Assembly (NCBI RefSeq): GCF_018873765.1
Contig: NC_057916.1
Location: 33,455,501 to 33,519,500, forward strand
Origin: Telopea speciosissima
Taxonomy: Eukaryota > Streptophyta > Magnoliopsida > Proteales > Proteaceae
Direction: 5' to 3'
Length of the DNA: 64,000 nucleotides
Numbering within the stretch: the stretch's first letter is position 1; each line of letters starts with the position of its first letter. The translations under genes and the position numbers were made by a program. Positions 1 to 11,863 of the stretch are shown piece after piece. The notes under the pieces are model-generated. The model saw only the letters and a program-made list of their open reading frames with translations. It was not told where the DNA came from and did not search any database.

Positions 1-671
1 TGGTTTAGTGAAAAATTCTTTAATTCTCTCGGGTGGATGTAAGTATTTATTTTAAACCGCGTTAAATTGTTGTGTTTATGTTTGCATGTTTATTTGGTTT
101 ATTCATTATGTTTGCACATTTGTCTCAACATTCCAACCATTGGCACACATATCCTCCATCATCAAGAATATCCAACTGCTATAGAGTTAGTCAATTCTTG
201 CCCCTTTGTTTTTTGTTTATAGAACAGAAAATGGTCATGCTTGATCTATCTCAAATTGGGCGGTGAGTTACCCACTTACCCTCAACAGGGTCTTTGGGTG
301 TTTTCTTTTCCTGAGTATTCCCTACAGACTACACTCCTCTTTTTCTACCCTATGATGTTTAATAAGAAAAATTACCGCCATGAATTTGCATTTAAAAAAA
401 GTAAACAAGTATTAGCCAAACCAAATTTTCTGCATAAAGATTTGATTGTATACTTCAACTTATACTTGGGATACTTTTCATTGAATTAAAGAAAATATAA
501 TGATAACCGTAATAAACCATATGATGGAGGTTAGAACAAAATTTCATGAACCAAAATTGAAACAGATGTGGCTTGGGCTTCTCATCCAATAATTTGTAAA
601 TGGAGCCCCAACTCCTAAGCCTCATTTTTTTTTTTGGGGGGGGGGGGGGGGGTTTAACTTTTCTTGGCTTC
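1..671. other. Left flank, no gene seen
   Basis: AT-rich sequence with no open reading frame that looks like a protein family. It ends in a junction of about 11 T followed by about 17 G at 625-652, one of several such T-then-G homopolymer junctions in the window. Confidence 0.5.
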
Positions 672-1370
672 CAAACATAGCCTCCTCTTACCATAAAAGA
701 ATATTTGAAAAAGGAAAGATTTCACCAACAAAAAAAAAAAAAAAACATAATAGGCAGTGTATTGGAATCTTTTAATTTGTATGAAACATCTAGAGGTCAT
801 GCTAATTGGAGATTAACTTTGTTTCAATGATATGATATGCTGATCTAAGATTTCTAATCAGTGTGTTCCTTTTAGATTAGTGTGGATAATGATGCATTAA
901 TAGGAAGTTTACAAGCAAACAGAAAAATAACATTATTTCTCTACATATATTGGTGCAGGGGCTACACAACCAGACAACAATCTCTAGCCCTTATATATAA
1001 TAGGGAAGAAGAACACTTTCAATAAACAAGCAAACATAGCCTCCTCTTACCATAAAAGAATATTTGAAAAAGGAAAGATTTCACCAACAAAAAAAAAAAA
1101 AAACATAATAGGCATGTATTGAATCTTTTAATTTGTATGAAACATCTAGAGGTCATGCTAATTGGAGATTAACTTTGTTTCAATGATATGATATGCGATC
1201 TAAGATTTCTAATCGTGTGTTCCTTTTAGATTAGTGTGGATAATGATGCATTCATAGGAAGTTTACAAGCAAAAAAATAACATTATTCTCTACTATATTG
1301 GTGGCTACACAAGACAACAATCTCTAGCCCTATATATAATGGAAGAAGAACACTTTCAATAAACAAGCAA
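672..1370. repeat. Tandem duplication, two ~350-bp copies
   Basis: Copy 1 runs about 672-1030 and copy 2 about 1031-1370. They align end to end, both starting at CAAACATAGCCTCCTC and ending near AATAAACAAGCAAA. By eye the differences are about a dozen short deletions, all in copy 2, and only about one substitution. No coding potential is seen. Confidence 0.85.
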
Positions 1371-1750
1371 AAAGAAAATCTGACCATGACAAAAAAAAAA
1401 AAAGAGAGAAGAAATAAAGAGCTTTCCAAATGATATAACAGAAAAAAATAAGAAAAGTTATTAAGAGAATGGAACTATTTACAAGGAAGAGATTCGTATA
1501 GTAATTGTTGTCTACCTCTTTGCTATACACATTAACCCAACAATCTTGGCTTACTTGATTGGCTTTCACAGGAATGCTTCCTGAAGCCAATATTGCCGCT
1601 GTGGGAAGAGCCGCTTCTTTCTTGTTTCACAGGAGGCTTCCATTTATCAACATAGACTAAGAGTGCTCTCCAAACCGTGTTGATAGTACACGACCCATAC
1701 ATAAAAAACTAGGTCTACATATAAAGTCTAAGTTTTAAAATAATAATAAA
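1371..1750. other. Gene-free spacer
   Basis: AT-rich sequence with no recognisable gene. Short open frames here are low-complexity. Confidence 0.4.
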
Positions 1751-1930
1751 GAAAAAGAACACTGTCCGGACACATGGCCACTGAACCAACGTGGGGTCAA
1801 TAAGGGGAGGCACAAGGGTATCGACTTAGGGGATTTTTAATTTTATAGTGGGTAGAGCAGTCTCTTTCTTTGGGGGGTGGGGGATGTGTCTGGGCGTAGG
1901 GGCCACATGACCAGTCATTGTTCTTTTCCT
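1751..1930. mobile_element. Foldback MITE, family A copy 1
   Basis: The left end (GAAAAAGAACACTGTCCGGA) and the right end, read in reverse complement (GGAAAAGAACAATGACTGG), form terminal inverted repeats, and the next bases pair too (ACATGGCC with GGCCACAT). About 180 bp, non-coding. It shares its ends with the copies at 2087, 8024, 18872, 47815 and 48726. The transposase family behind it cannot be told from the sequence. Confidence 0.6.
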
Positions 1931-2086
1931 TAGATAATATTAAGTTTCAATTGGAGTAGATATTATCGAAGTCGATACAATAAGGGAAGGTTGAAAATAA
2001 TTTATAATCAGAGTAGATATTCAAATATGATAATAGCTTATTACAATAATTGTGAAAAGATTGTTATAAAAAAAATATGAAAATAT

Positions 2087-2277
2087 GAGAAAGAGAATGC
2101 CACTCGGTCTCATAGCGAATGCTGCCCTTGTGCCTTGACATAGAAGCCCGCAAAATGACCACCACACCTCCTGGAACCTTAGAAATGACTAGAGGTGTGA
2201 CGGTCATTTCACACGCCCCTGTGTCAGGGCGTAGAGGTGTCGTGCACTGCGCGACTGGGTGGCGTTCTTTCTCCCTA
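2087..2277. mobile_element. Foldback MITE, family A copy 2
   Basis: Starts GAGAAAGAGAATGCCAC and ends GTGGCGTTCTTTCTC, which are near-perfect inverted repeats. Inner arms pair as well: CAAAATGACCACCACACCTC on the left against GAGGTGTGACGGTCATTT on the right. The whole 190 bp can therefore fold into one hairpin. No coding capacity. It lies about 105 bp before the 81-bp minisatellite. Confidence 0.75.
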
Positions 2278-2381
2278 AAAATATTTACTTAACCCCCAAA
2301 GCTAGTTATTGTCCATGCATTCCAAGAAAGAAAAAAAAAAAATAAACTTCTTAAAATACTTCAACATCGCTTCTCATGTAG

Positions 2382-3343
2382 GACCGTTGAGTTAGAATCA
2401 CATTAATATTGAGTTTCAAAATCTATGGAATCAACCATACCAGAGATAAGAAACGACTGTATGACCGTTGAGTTGGAGTCACGTTAATATTGAGTTTCGG
2501 AATTTATGGAATCAACCGTGCCAGAGTTAAGAAACGGCTGTATGACCATTGAGCTGGAGTCTTGTTAATATTGAGTTTCAAAATTTATGGAATCATCTGT
2601 GGCAGAGATAAGAAATGACAGTATGACCGATGAGCTGGAGTCACGTTAATATTGAGTTTCTGAATTTATGAAATCAACCATGTCAGAGATAAGAAACGGT
2701 TGTATGGCCGTTGAGCTGGAGTTACGTTAATATTGAGTTTCAGAATTTATGGGATCAGCTATGCCAGAGATAAGAAACGATTGTATGACCGTTGAGCTGG
2801 AGTCATGTTAATATTGAGTTTCAGAATTTATGGAATCAACCGTGGCGGAGATAAGCAACGGTTGTATGACTGTTGAGCTAGAGTCATGTTAATATTGAGT
2901 TTTTTAATTTATGGAATCAACTGTGCCAGAGAAAAGAAACAGTTGTATGACCGTTGAGCTGGAGTCACATTAATATTGAGTTTCAGAATTTATGGAATCA
3001 ACCGTGCCAGAGATAAGAAACTGTTGTACGACCGTTGAGCTAGAGTCATGTTAATATTGAGTTTCAGAATTTATGGAATCAATCGTGCCAGAGATAAGGA
3101 ACGGTTGTATGACCGTTGACCTGGAGTCACGTTAATATTGAGTTTTAGAATTTATGGAATCAACCGTGCCAGAGATAAGAAACAACTGTATGATTGTTGA
3201 GCTGGAGTCACGATAATATTGAGTTTTAGAATTTATGAAACCAACCATGCTAGAGATAAGAAACGGTTGTATGACCTTTGGGCTAGAGTTAATATTAGAA
3301 TTTATGGAATCAACCGTGCCAAAGATAACAAACAGCTTTAAAC
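2382..3343. repeat. 81-bp minisatellite, ~12 units
   Basis: The landmark TATGACCGTTGAGCTGGAG recurs with its GACC (or variant) at 2382, 2463, 2544, 2625, 2706, 2787, 2868, 2949, 3030, 3111, 3192 and 3273. Every step is 81 bp; the last unit is shortened. Units differ by scattered substitutions but not in length. A minus-strand open frame through part of the array is a by-product, because units carry stops in each frame and there is no conserved product. Confidence 0.9.
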
Positions 3344-4600
3344 CGCAATGGGGAAAGAACGGGATTTTCTCCACTTAGGTGATAAGGGCTGCATTTGGTA
3401 ATGTTTCTATTTTAGGAGCATTGATCTTTGGCAGAACCATAATTTTTTGTTTTTGTTTTGAAACTGTGTTCTTTGACTCTAGATTAGCATTTGGTAAAAC
3501 TTGTTATAGAGCCAAAAAAACACAATGTTGAATCCAAAAATTCTGAAATTATGTTCTTTAGCTCTATATTAGAGTTTGGTATACTTGTTCTAGAATTGGT
3601 TCCAAAATAGAAAAAGAACAACAAGGGCATTAGAAAACCTATTTTGGAACAATTTCTTAACACGATTGTCAATATTTAAAAAAATGTCATTACTATCATA
3701 ATTAGCTTAAATAATTTTGTAAATGTCATTACCATTCAGGATATCATAACCAAAAATTACAAAAAATACCATTAAAATTCCCCTTTCTTAAAATAATTAT
3801 GAAAATCTAAGCAAAGCCGTAAAAATAGGGTTGTTCCATGGACCTTTATTTGCTCCATTTTCCAGGCAGGTCCATTTTTTCAAGTTCTTTTAATAAAGAG
3901 GACGAAAATGATCACCCTATCCCTGCCGAGTGGGATCCATCCTCCTCTATTAGAGGACCTTGGAAAAATAGAACGGGCAAAAAATGAAACAAATTAAAAT
4001 CATTGTTCCATTGCAATTTAGTGGTCTGGGCAGGTTTGAAAAACAGCCTTTCCGGGGTAAAACCACATACATGATAACCCATGCGAGACCCATTGTTCGA
4101 TGTACCGAATGTAGACGGGTCTCCTCACTTTGATTCGTGAATTGGGGATCCTATCCACAAAGCCATGCGAGTGTGTGTTAATGAGCGCGTGGGATTTAGT
4201 AGCGTCATAAATTGTGTATTTCAAACGCCAAAGCCCGAAAAATTGGGGAGTGAAAGCAAAGATTCACGAGCATTAGAGGTGCGTGGAAAACTGGAAGTGA
4301 CACACATGGGCCTAGCCGCCTAGGGGAAGTGATAAGTAATTTTTTTTTGGTTTTTTTGGTATTAAGGGGAAGTGATAAGTGTTAAGTGTGATTGGAACAG
4401 AACAAGATGGTGAGATTAGGTTAAAAAATTTGGTAGTTATAGAGAACAGAAATGGTAAAAACTAATAGGTAAAGCGGGGAAAATTTGAAATCCCAAAATT
4501 GAGTTAGTTCCCACCAAATAGTAAAAGATAACCGTCCGGTCCGCCCCCACTCCGGCCACTCCGTGGTCCGTTCTGGAGTCCTTTTTGGTAAATAAAATAA
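3344..4600. other. Gene-free spacer upstream of H2A.Z
   Basis: No gene recognised. GGGCTGCATTTGGTAATG at about 3386 resembles the end of a Tourist-like or hAT-like MITE, but I could not find a matching opposite end. A GGGGAAGTGATAAGT motif occurs twice at about 4323-4380. Confidence 0.35.
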
Positions 4601-5437
4601 TAGAAATGTATCTATTAATCTATTACCCCTTTTCTATCCCTCTCTCGCTCTCTATTATCTCTTTTTCTCTATTTCTTGGCTCTTGCCGTATCATTAAGTT
4701 AAGACAAGGCGAAGAAGAGAATCGAAGCCAAGTAGAGTAGAGAGCCCGGTCCCCAACATAAAGAGGGGAAACCCCTTCCTTCCCTTCATTCGCTTTATTT
4801 TATTCTCTTCGTTTCGAAGTCTTCTCCATCCAAGCGCGCGCTACTAGACCAGGTTTCTTGTTCTCTCTCTCTCTCTGTGTTTCACTGTTGTAAGGTTAGT
4901 CACAACTCTGATCTAAACCTATGAATCTTCCTTTTCCCCACAAATTTTGGTAGAGGGAAGGTGTGGGTGCTAGGAAAGGGGTTTTCATGTTCGTTCATTT
5001 CAAATTCATGTCTTCTTCCTTTCGCTTTCTGTATTTCTGCTTGGATCCATGATTCTACAAGGGGGCTTCGACTGTTATATTCTTAGGATCTGTTATTAGT
5101 ATAGGATTCTTCTGTGTTTCTTTGTCCTGGCTCAGTATTTCGTCTTTCTCTCTTCTTCCTCTTCCTCTTGCTTCTGCTCCCTTCCTTCATTTTTCGTCTT
5201 CTTTTTTCTGCTAGCGGTAGTGGAATTTCTCTGCCAATTTCAAGCGGCTTCTTTCATTTCGTTTTCCTTAGATCTTTCTTTTACTAATTCATCATTTTTC
5301 TTCTCTTTCTACATTTCTTATTTTCCTTTCTGGCTTCTTATGCGAACCAGTTCTTTCTTCTCTATTTCCTCGTAAGTACTCTTTTTTATTTTATTTCTCA
5401 TAGTTTATTTTTCCTCTATTTGATCTTTAGGCAGAAA
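4601..5437 (+). promoter_or_regulatory. H2A.Z promoter and 5' leader
   Basis: A pyrimidine-rich stretch (runs of CTCTCT near 4640 and 4865) precedes the H2A.Z start codon, as is common for plant 5' leaders. AAG|GTTAGT at 4892-4900 and TTTAG|GCAG at 5427-5434 could bound a leader intron of about 536 bp (4895-5430), putting the acceptor seven bases before the ATG. The transcription start and a TATA box were not assigned. The leader intron is inferred from splice-site match only. Confidence 0.4.
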
Positions 5438-8400
5438 ATGGCGGGAAAAGGCGGGAAGGGGCTTTTGGCGGGAAAGACCACTGCTGCCAACAAGGACAAG
5501 GATAAGAAGAAGCCAGTCTCCCGGTCCTCCCGAGCTGGTCTCCAGGTATACAACAGTTACTCCTTTTCATACTTTCACTCTAGAAAAAAGGAAATATTTT
5601 CCTTTCTTGCTCTGTCATGTCGGTTTTAGTTATTGATAGTTCTTACAGTAAAACCCACAATATTGGTACTTGGTAAACATACTTCTTTTCCCATTTGCCT
5701 CTCCTCAGTTGTAAGTATTAGGGCAGGCCATCCCAATTCTTGTTAACTTTGACAGTTCGAGATATCTAAGTTTGAACCTGTCTTTACCTTCAAAGGTTGG
5801 TGTTTTGGATTTGAGTCAAATTTTTTGAAAATGTTCGTAGCCGAATCAATGGTAAAGGCTGAGAACGATGTTATCCGTGTAGCAATAAGGCATATGTGAG
5901 CCCGACAACTGATGTTTTAGTCATGCCGTCACATGGTGGACTCCCTTTAAATCCCATGACCATGTCTGAATAATGGCTTCTGGTGGTTGAAAGTTGGTAG
6001 CTTGTCTTAGCTTACTTCATATGGCACAAGGTCTGGAATGTTATTTATTTTGGACACTTTCCCATAGTATCTAAGTTGTTCCTAGTGGGTGGGTGGTTGA
6101 TGAAGGTTAGCTGGAGGACATGCCTTGAAGGCAATCTTATTTGGGTTTTTCTATGTGGTGGGAAGATTCGTGTGTTCTCTGTTGACAATTCATTTAAATT
6201 TAAAGATAATTAGGGAGGGGTTTGGACTTGAATTCTCCAGGCTGATTGGGGTTGAAATCTTGAAAGGTTTCTGGTAGAGATTCGTTGTGAGGGTTTTAGA
6301 CAATCGAATGGTTTATGAGCCCTTAATATGTGGAAGTGATCCCTCCCACCTGCCCTATCATGTCAAAATAGTTGGACAAATTGTTAGAAACAAGGAACAA
6401 AGTGCAATTTTGATGAATTTTTGGTACTTTGAGGGAGGAGTTGTCATGTGAAGTTTATACAGGGACCATGGATATAGAGGTTTCTTTATCCAAGTTGGGT
6501 GTCCTTTTCTGACTGTGAGGGTTCGGTTGGCTTATATTGGTGATTTATTGTTTGATTCTGTTTATCTGCATAAACTGCTCCTTTTAATGCTCATATGAAG
6601 GTAATATCTAAGTAGTATCAGGTAATCTGATGGTGGATTGGCTTTTGTTTTTGGAGAATTCTCTGATTTAAATGTTTGAAATCCCATAAATTTCTTGGTT
6701 CCCAGTTCACAAGACTTGTGATCTTTATCCAGGTCAATATGGGTAAAGACTGTAAGAGTTTTTGGCATTGTGTTGGTTGGTTCACTGCAGGTTCTTATGT
6801 TCATGAAGGAGTATAATGGGAAACTAAAGCATGTTTTATGGTTATAAGATGTTAGAAATGGGAAACTAGTTTACCAATTTTTGTAGGTTCTCAGGCTATA
6901 ATGAGTCAGTTCATTAAAGCTTAAGTTCATGAAAGTAGTAGTCATGAGTCAGCTCTTCTCTGTTTATCTGTCCAATGAAAGGTTCCTTATTGGATGATAT
7001 AATTCAATTTCTGGAGGCACTCAATACATTTTAGGTCTCTCATGTCATGCTCAGGTTCCATGGCTCGAATGTGTTCAATCAACTATGGGCTTAGTTAAGA
7101 TTGTCATTCTTTAAGGCAAATGCTTATTGCTGGACTTTCTACTTGTCAATTTGATTGATTTACAATTTGCAAAACATTGTAGCTCTGGTGTATTCAAGGG
7201 TGTCCCAGATTAGATATCCTGCTTGTGCTCACAGATAAAATTTAATGATAAAATATTCTGATTTGTTGCTAAACCTCTGGGGCTATGCATCAAAGAGGTA
7301 TGATCTTCAAGTTGATTTGGATTGGTAGGTACATATCTCAGTCATCCTGTAGATTATTGGCATATCCATTTAGTAGTCATTTTGGAGAAGTGTAATGTTT
7401 CAGGTTTGAGAATTGTTGAGAGGGGGATGAGGTCAGTTATGGAGATTGGTTCTTGGGTGTTTTAGGTTTCAATTAGCAAATAGACTGGCCTGAATCAGAT
7501 TACAGATACTAAATCCCACATCTCTGTATATGCTTCATGTGAAAGGCTATACTCTTTTCCAGGATCATTCCTCTCTTTACATAGATATGTCAAAGATTCA
7601 ACTGTAGAAACATTGACTGTCTTGTACAAGTAAAAATGTGTAGAATATTATTTCCCTGTATGGCATTTTATATTTTGTACTTTTCAGTATCTCAATCTCT
7701 AGTATATATAATGTAAAATCAAATTTTCTGGAATTGACAATTATTATTATGTAGATTAGTCTACCCAAACAGGTTTCATAAAATGTATTAAAAATGTTAT
7801 GTTATTTTTTTGGGGAGGGGGGGGGTTCATCCTCTTAAGAATATTCAACGTTCTGAATCATGATTGTCTTATCTTTTACAATTGACTGGAGTAACGGTAT
7901 CAGTACATTTTACTTGCAAGTCATGATGATGGTAGACTTAAGTAGTTCGATCTACAGAAAGGATGTTTAATCAATCAGAGTCCACAGAACTCTGTTGCAG
8001 TGAAGAAGTCATAATATATTTTTGGGAAAGAGATCGCTGCTTGGTCGTGTAGCCCCTGCACCAGCATGGGGGCCAATGAGAGCGCAAGCAGGGAGCATCA
8101 GCAAGGATGGTTTATTTATTTCAGGAGGGTTTGGGCGGTAATTTTGTGCGCTCCTGTGTTTGGGCGCAGGAGCCATGTGATCAAGCAGCGTTCTTTTTCC
8201 CTATATTTTTATTCACAGGCTCCCCTCGGGGGTCTCTGGATGGAAAACCATTATCTTGAATATGAAGCCTGAGTTCATGAACATCCTATCAATCACATTA
8301 GCCATCACTTGCATGAGAGAACTGTGAGTTTGTTGGACTGGGACTGTGTAACTAAAATGAGAGTTGAGAAGTTTATAACACCGTGGAGCTAGTTATGTTG

Positions 8401-9568
8401 CTTAGCCGAAAGGGGAGGAGTTATTTATGCTAGACATTCTTATGGGTAAAGGGATCAGTCAATATATGAAAGGTTTTTGTTGATAAAAGTATTAGCTGAC
8501 TGCCATGGTTTGTGGTTTCAATATGTCAGCCTTTCACCAGGCCAGGATATGGCCCAAAGCATCGAGCATATATTATGAGGTTGTGAATATTTTATTTTAA
8601 ATGAAAAAATGTAGTTGCTTTTGAGGTCCATTTATTATTAGGATTAAAAATTTTTTTTTTTTGGTGCTAATGATTCCATGAGTTTATTTTTGTCTCGCTA
8701 CACTAGCCATATATTTGAATTTGCCATAGTTGTGCTGGGTTTCACCATCTTTATTTTGAGAGCTGGCTGGCCTCTCTGCGTTGACTTGCAATGTGTGAAT
8801 CTAGTTACATTTCTGATGATCAAGCGCTTATCTGGTTGCTTTAATTTTATGGAAGATTCCATTGATTTGCTTTGACTGGATCGTCTACTTGGGGTTTGGG
8901 CCAGGTTTCAGATAATTGCTCATGGTTATATGGTGGAGGGCCAGATCTGTTTGCTAAGAGAGTTTCATTGCTTGGTGTGATGCTAAAAAGCTCAAGAAAC
9001 CAGCATATCTTTGAATTTTGAGAGTAGCCACTTTGAGCAAATTGCCAAAGCTTAGGACTGTCCAATCAACCCCTCCTTGGCCCCTGCTAAAGTGGGACTT
9101 GCACCGGTTTATGGCCCCTAGATCTGGTTGCTAAGAGGAAGCTTTGCTTAAATTTTTCTTGTCTTGAATCTGTAATTCATCTGCTGGATGATCTTTGACA
9201 ATGAAATTTAATCCATTCATGATTTTTGTTGGTACTAACTGGATTGTTGTATTCTTGACGAGGGGCTCTAGTTTCCAGTGGGCCGAATTCACAGACAGCT
9301 GAAGTCAAGGATAGCTGCCAATGGTCGTGTTGGTGCCACAGCAGCAGTCTATTCTGCTGCTATCCTTGAGTACTTAACAGCAGAGGTCCTAGAATTGGCA
9401 GGAAATGCAAGCAAGGATCTGAAGGTGAAGCGTATCACTCCAAGGCATCTGCAGCTGGCCATCAGGGGGGATGAGGAGCTCGACACACTGATCAAGGGCA
9501 CAATTGCAGGTGGTGGTGTGATTCCTCACATCCACAAGTCTCTCATTAACAAATCTTCCAAGGATTGA
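5438..9568 (+). CDS. Histone H2A variant H2A.Z
   Basis: Replaces H2A in nucleosomes, deposited by the SWR1 complex, and marks promoters and responsive gene bodies in the nucleus. Coding exons are 5438-5545 (36 codons) and 9272-9568 (98 codons plus stop), joined in phase 0 (CTCCAG|GTATAC to CTCTAG|TTTCCA), giving 134 residues, the usual plant H2A.Z length. The lysine-rich tail MAGKGGKGL starts the protein. The histone fold begins [11 protein letters not shown] at residue 37. GATAAVYSA (57-65) and [17 protein letters not shown] (102-118) are H2A.Z signatures; canonical H2A differs at both. The C-terminus is short, without the SQEF motif of H2A.X. The ATG follows GCAGAAA and is the only in-frame start. 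The 3.7 kb intron carries a family A MITE. The reading frame is intact, so this is probably a working gene. Paralogue identity (HTA8, 9 or 11 type) is not resolved. Confidence 0.95.
5546..9271 (+). other. Large intron of the H2A.Z gene
   Basis: 3,726 bp between GT at 5546 and AG at 9270-9271. Contents: mostly unique-looking AT-rich sequence, a T/G homopolymer tract at about 7805-7825, and a family A foldback MITE at 8024-8202. No nested gene was found. Confidence 0.8.
8024..8202. mobile_element. Foldback MITE, family A copy 3 (in H2A.Z intron)
   Basis: Left end GGGAAAGAGATCGCTGCTTG pairs with right end CAAGCAGCGTTCTTTTTCCC. The next arm pairs GTGTAGCCCCTGC with GCAGGAGCCATGTG. About 179 bp, non-coding. 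Because it sits in a transcribed intron, its hairpin would be present in the H2A.Z pre-mRNA. Confidence 0.75.
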
Positions 9569-9922
9569 AATCTTGGTTTAGTTAGGTTTCTTGACCCCAT
9601 CCCCCATTCTATACCCTTGTAGGTTTGTTATTCCCACTGTTTTTTGTGTTTTAACTGTTAAACATGTCATTGGATGTATGTGTTTTTATGGGCCTTTCTG
9701 ACTCGAATTAATGTTATTTTTACTTTCTTGTGTAGAATTTATTTGTTAGGAATGTCAGGGTTCTCAATTTATTCCTAATTCATGTTTTTGTTGATAGATT
9801 CTCTAATTTGAACTGCTAGCTTGTTTTAGAGCAGGGAAACTGAAAAAGATAGTTTGATCATCTTACTCTTGCCTTGTTCCTTGCCATTTTTTTTATTTGT
9901 GGTTTCTGTTGTGTTACAAGAA
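9569..9922 (+). other. H2A.Z 3' untranslated region and flank
   Basis: Downstream of the stop codon the sequence is T-rich. TGTATGTG at about 9674 and AATTAATGTT at about 9706 are plausible plant polyadenylation elements. The cleavage site cannot be fixed without transcripts. No other gene is seen. Confidence 0.4.
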
Positions 9923-10107
9923 AAATCCTCTCCATTTCCCTGGAAGTGCAGTTCGGGGCTGAGTGTTTGACACTTGGTAGGTCCGACATCCAATGGTGCC
10001 GAGCTTGAGGAGGGAAAAAAAATTGACTCAATGATGTCGTGCCTGCCAGGTGTCCTCTCAACCCCGAACTGCTCCGCACTGGGTGTACAAGGAATTGGTG
10101 AGGATTT
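9923..10107. mobile_element. Foldback MITE, family B copy 1
   Basis: Outer ends AAATCCTCTCCATTTCC and, reversed, AAATCCTCACCAATTCC are inverted repeats. Further in, GCAGTTCGGGG (9948-9958) pairs with CCCCGAACTGC (10062-10072). About 185 bp, non-coding. It shares the CAGTTCGGG arm and the AAATC ends with the copy at 19535-19743. It lies about 350 bp beyond the H2A.Z stop. Confidence 0.7.
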
Positions 10108-11863
10108 AAATCCTGTGTTCTATTCTGTTTATTAGCTAGCTATTAGTTATTAACCACGGGCCTGAAAGAGGAGCTCCTTACACTTTGTCTGTACTTGTGC
10201 TTCTGTAATGGTAAGTTGTATCTGATACATTTTAATTGTAGGACAACAGGGGCAACTCTTTTATTTAAAAAAACTCCCTCTAGATTTCATTGTTATTGTT
10301 GTTTTATGGGTAGCCCTATCTTGATGGAGGAGACTTGTGCCTTTCATGGTAATCAGTTGGATGGGAGGGAAAATGGAGTGGATGATGTCAATTTGGCACC
10401 TTTGCTAATGTTTGTCGTGTGTATTCTATTCTGTACCCAGTTGCATACGCTCATGTGACCTGATATTTAACCGGATCAAATAGAACTCCACTGCCCCACC
10501 CCCAAAGGGGATACTTGCACTTTCTGTTAAGACACTCAGTTGGCTTGAGGAGCTTAATTTGGTGAAGAGCTCATGCAGTACATTGTAACTTTTAGATCCA
10601 AATTTCTGGCACTCTTTTTGTGGCAAGGCAACGTTAAGCCCTGCAGAGGTTAACCTTTTGGGACTGGTGTGTGGTTTGTGTGATTACACTTTCACCCAAA
10701 AAAAAAAAAAACATTAAGCCCTGCAGATGATGTGATGGGTTTGGTTGTTCATATTGCGACCTTTTGTGCAATTGCAGCCTACCCGGTCTTGGTATCATGG
10801 TCATAGTAGGGATTGGATCCAAAAAAAATTCTTCAATGAGGGTGGCTTGATTTATTGGTTCTATTTCCTATTTTTTATGAAGAGAATGAATCTTTTAATT
10901 GAAGAATAAGGAAAAAATTGGCCCGGATCTCTTTCGATAATGATTTGGAACTCACATGTTGGCAACATGAGCATGATAAGGTGTTATGGTTTTGTATAAA
11001 TAGTTGCGACTGTCTTACTGAATCTGTATCTCAGGTTGACAATAGGACTTCCTCTTCTGAAAAAATTTCCCAAGAGTGTATCCAACACTTACTCTGTCAG
11101 TGGTAGCAAGGCAGTGGAGTAGTAGAGAGTTCCATACCAGCCAGAGCCTTCCCTGACCTGTTCAATGCTGAAGTGCTTCAATGGCTATTTCATTTAACTC
11201 AACCATTGCTCTGATGGCCCTAATCACTGCAATGACGAATGATTAGCTATATATGCATGGTAGTGCTGGTTTGATTAATTGATCTTCCACGCAGCATACT
11301 GGTTAGAGGTATTGTTGACATCAAATGGCAGTTCCATCAAGGTTCATATAGCTGGATCACGAGGGATTGGATGGCTTTTCTTGCCTGGGACCAAAACCTG
11401 ATAAGCAACATTGGGAGAGCTTCTGTAACCTAAAAGGATATCAAATTTGGATAGGATCATACTCTAAAATCATTAGGAACACCCCATCTTTAGAGATCAT
11501 GACCAACAACTTTGGATAGGTCCCACCAAGGAGATTTAAATCTCTTAGGATGCTGATTTGGCACCTCAATTTGTTGCACAAGCAAGCTATGCCTTGTTTA
11601 TTCATGTGTTAAATTTCTATCCAGAGAGAATGAGAATGTCATGTGGCAAAATATATATGTAAAAATAATTGGGGACCATACATAATGAGATATATATTTA
11701 AGATGACCCAAACAGCTCAAATGATTTTAATCAGCCACATCAGCCCTCCAAAAAGCTGGTGGGGGTATATGAAGATACTCCAGGAGATTTCATTTGTGTG
11801 GCATAGACTGTAGAAACAACATCAATTTCTGGAATAAAATAGAATTAACTATGTCGACCTGCT
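10108..11863. other. Intergenic stretch between H2A.Z and EF-hand gene
   Basis: The two flanking genes converge here. No gene was recognised; short frames at 10195 and 10918 resemble no family I know. GTTAAGCCCTGCAGA (about 10632) and ATTAAGCCCTGCAGA (about 10713) form a small direct repeat about 81 bp apart. The 3' UTR of the minus-strand EF-hand gene must lie just below 11864. Confidence 0.4.

Noticed and set aside
2382-3343. CRISPR-like array
   Set aside because: The 81-bp units are contiguous and similar along their whole length, with no unique spacers, in a plant genome.
3132-3374. 80-codon minus-strand frame
   Set aside because: It lies in the 81-bp minisatellite and its regularity comes from the repeat. 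Other units have stops in the same frame.
5438-9568. Canonical H2A or H2A.X
   Set aside because: GATAAVYSA and [17 protein letters not shown] are H2A.Z-specific, and the C-terminal SQEF motif is missing.
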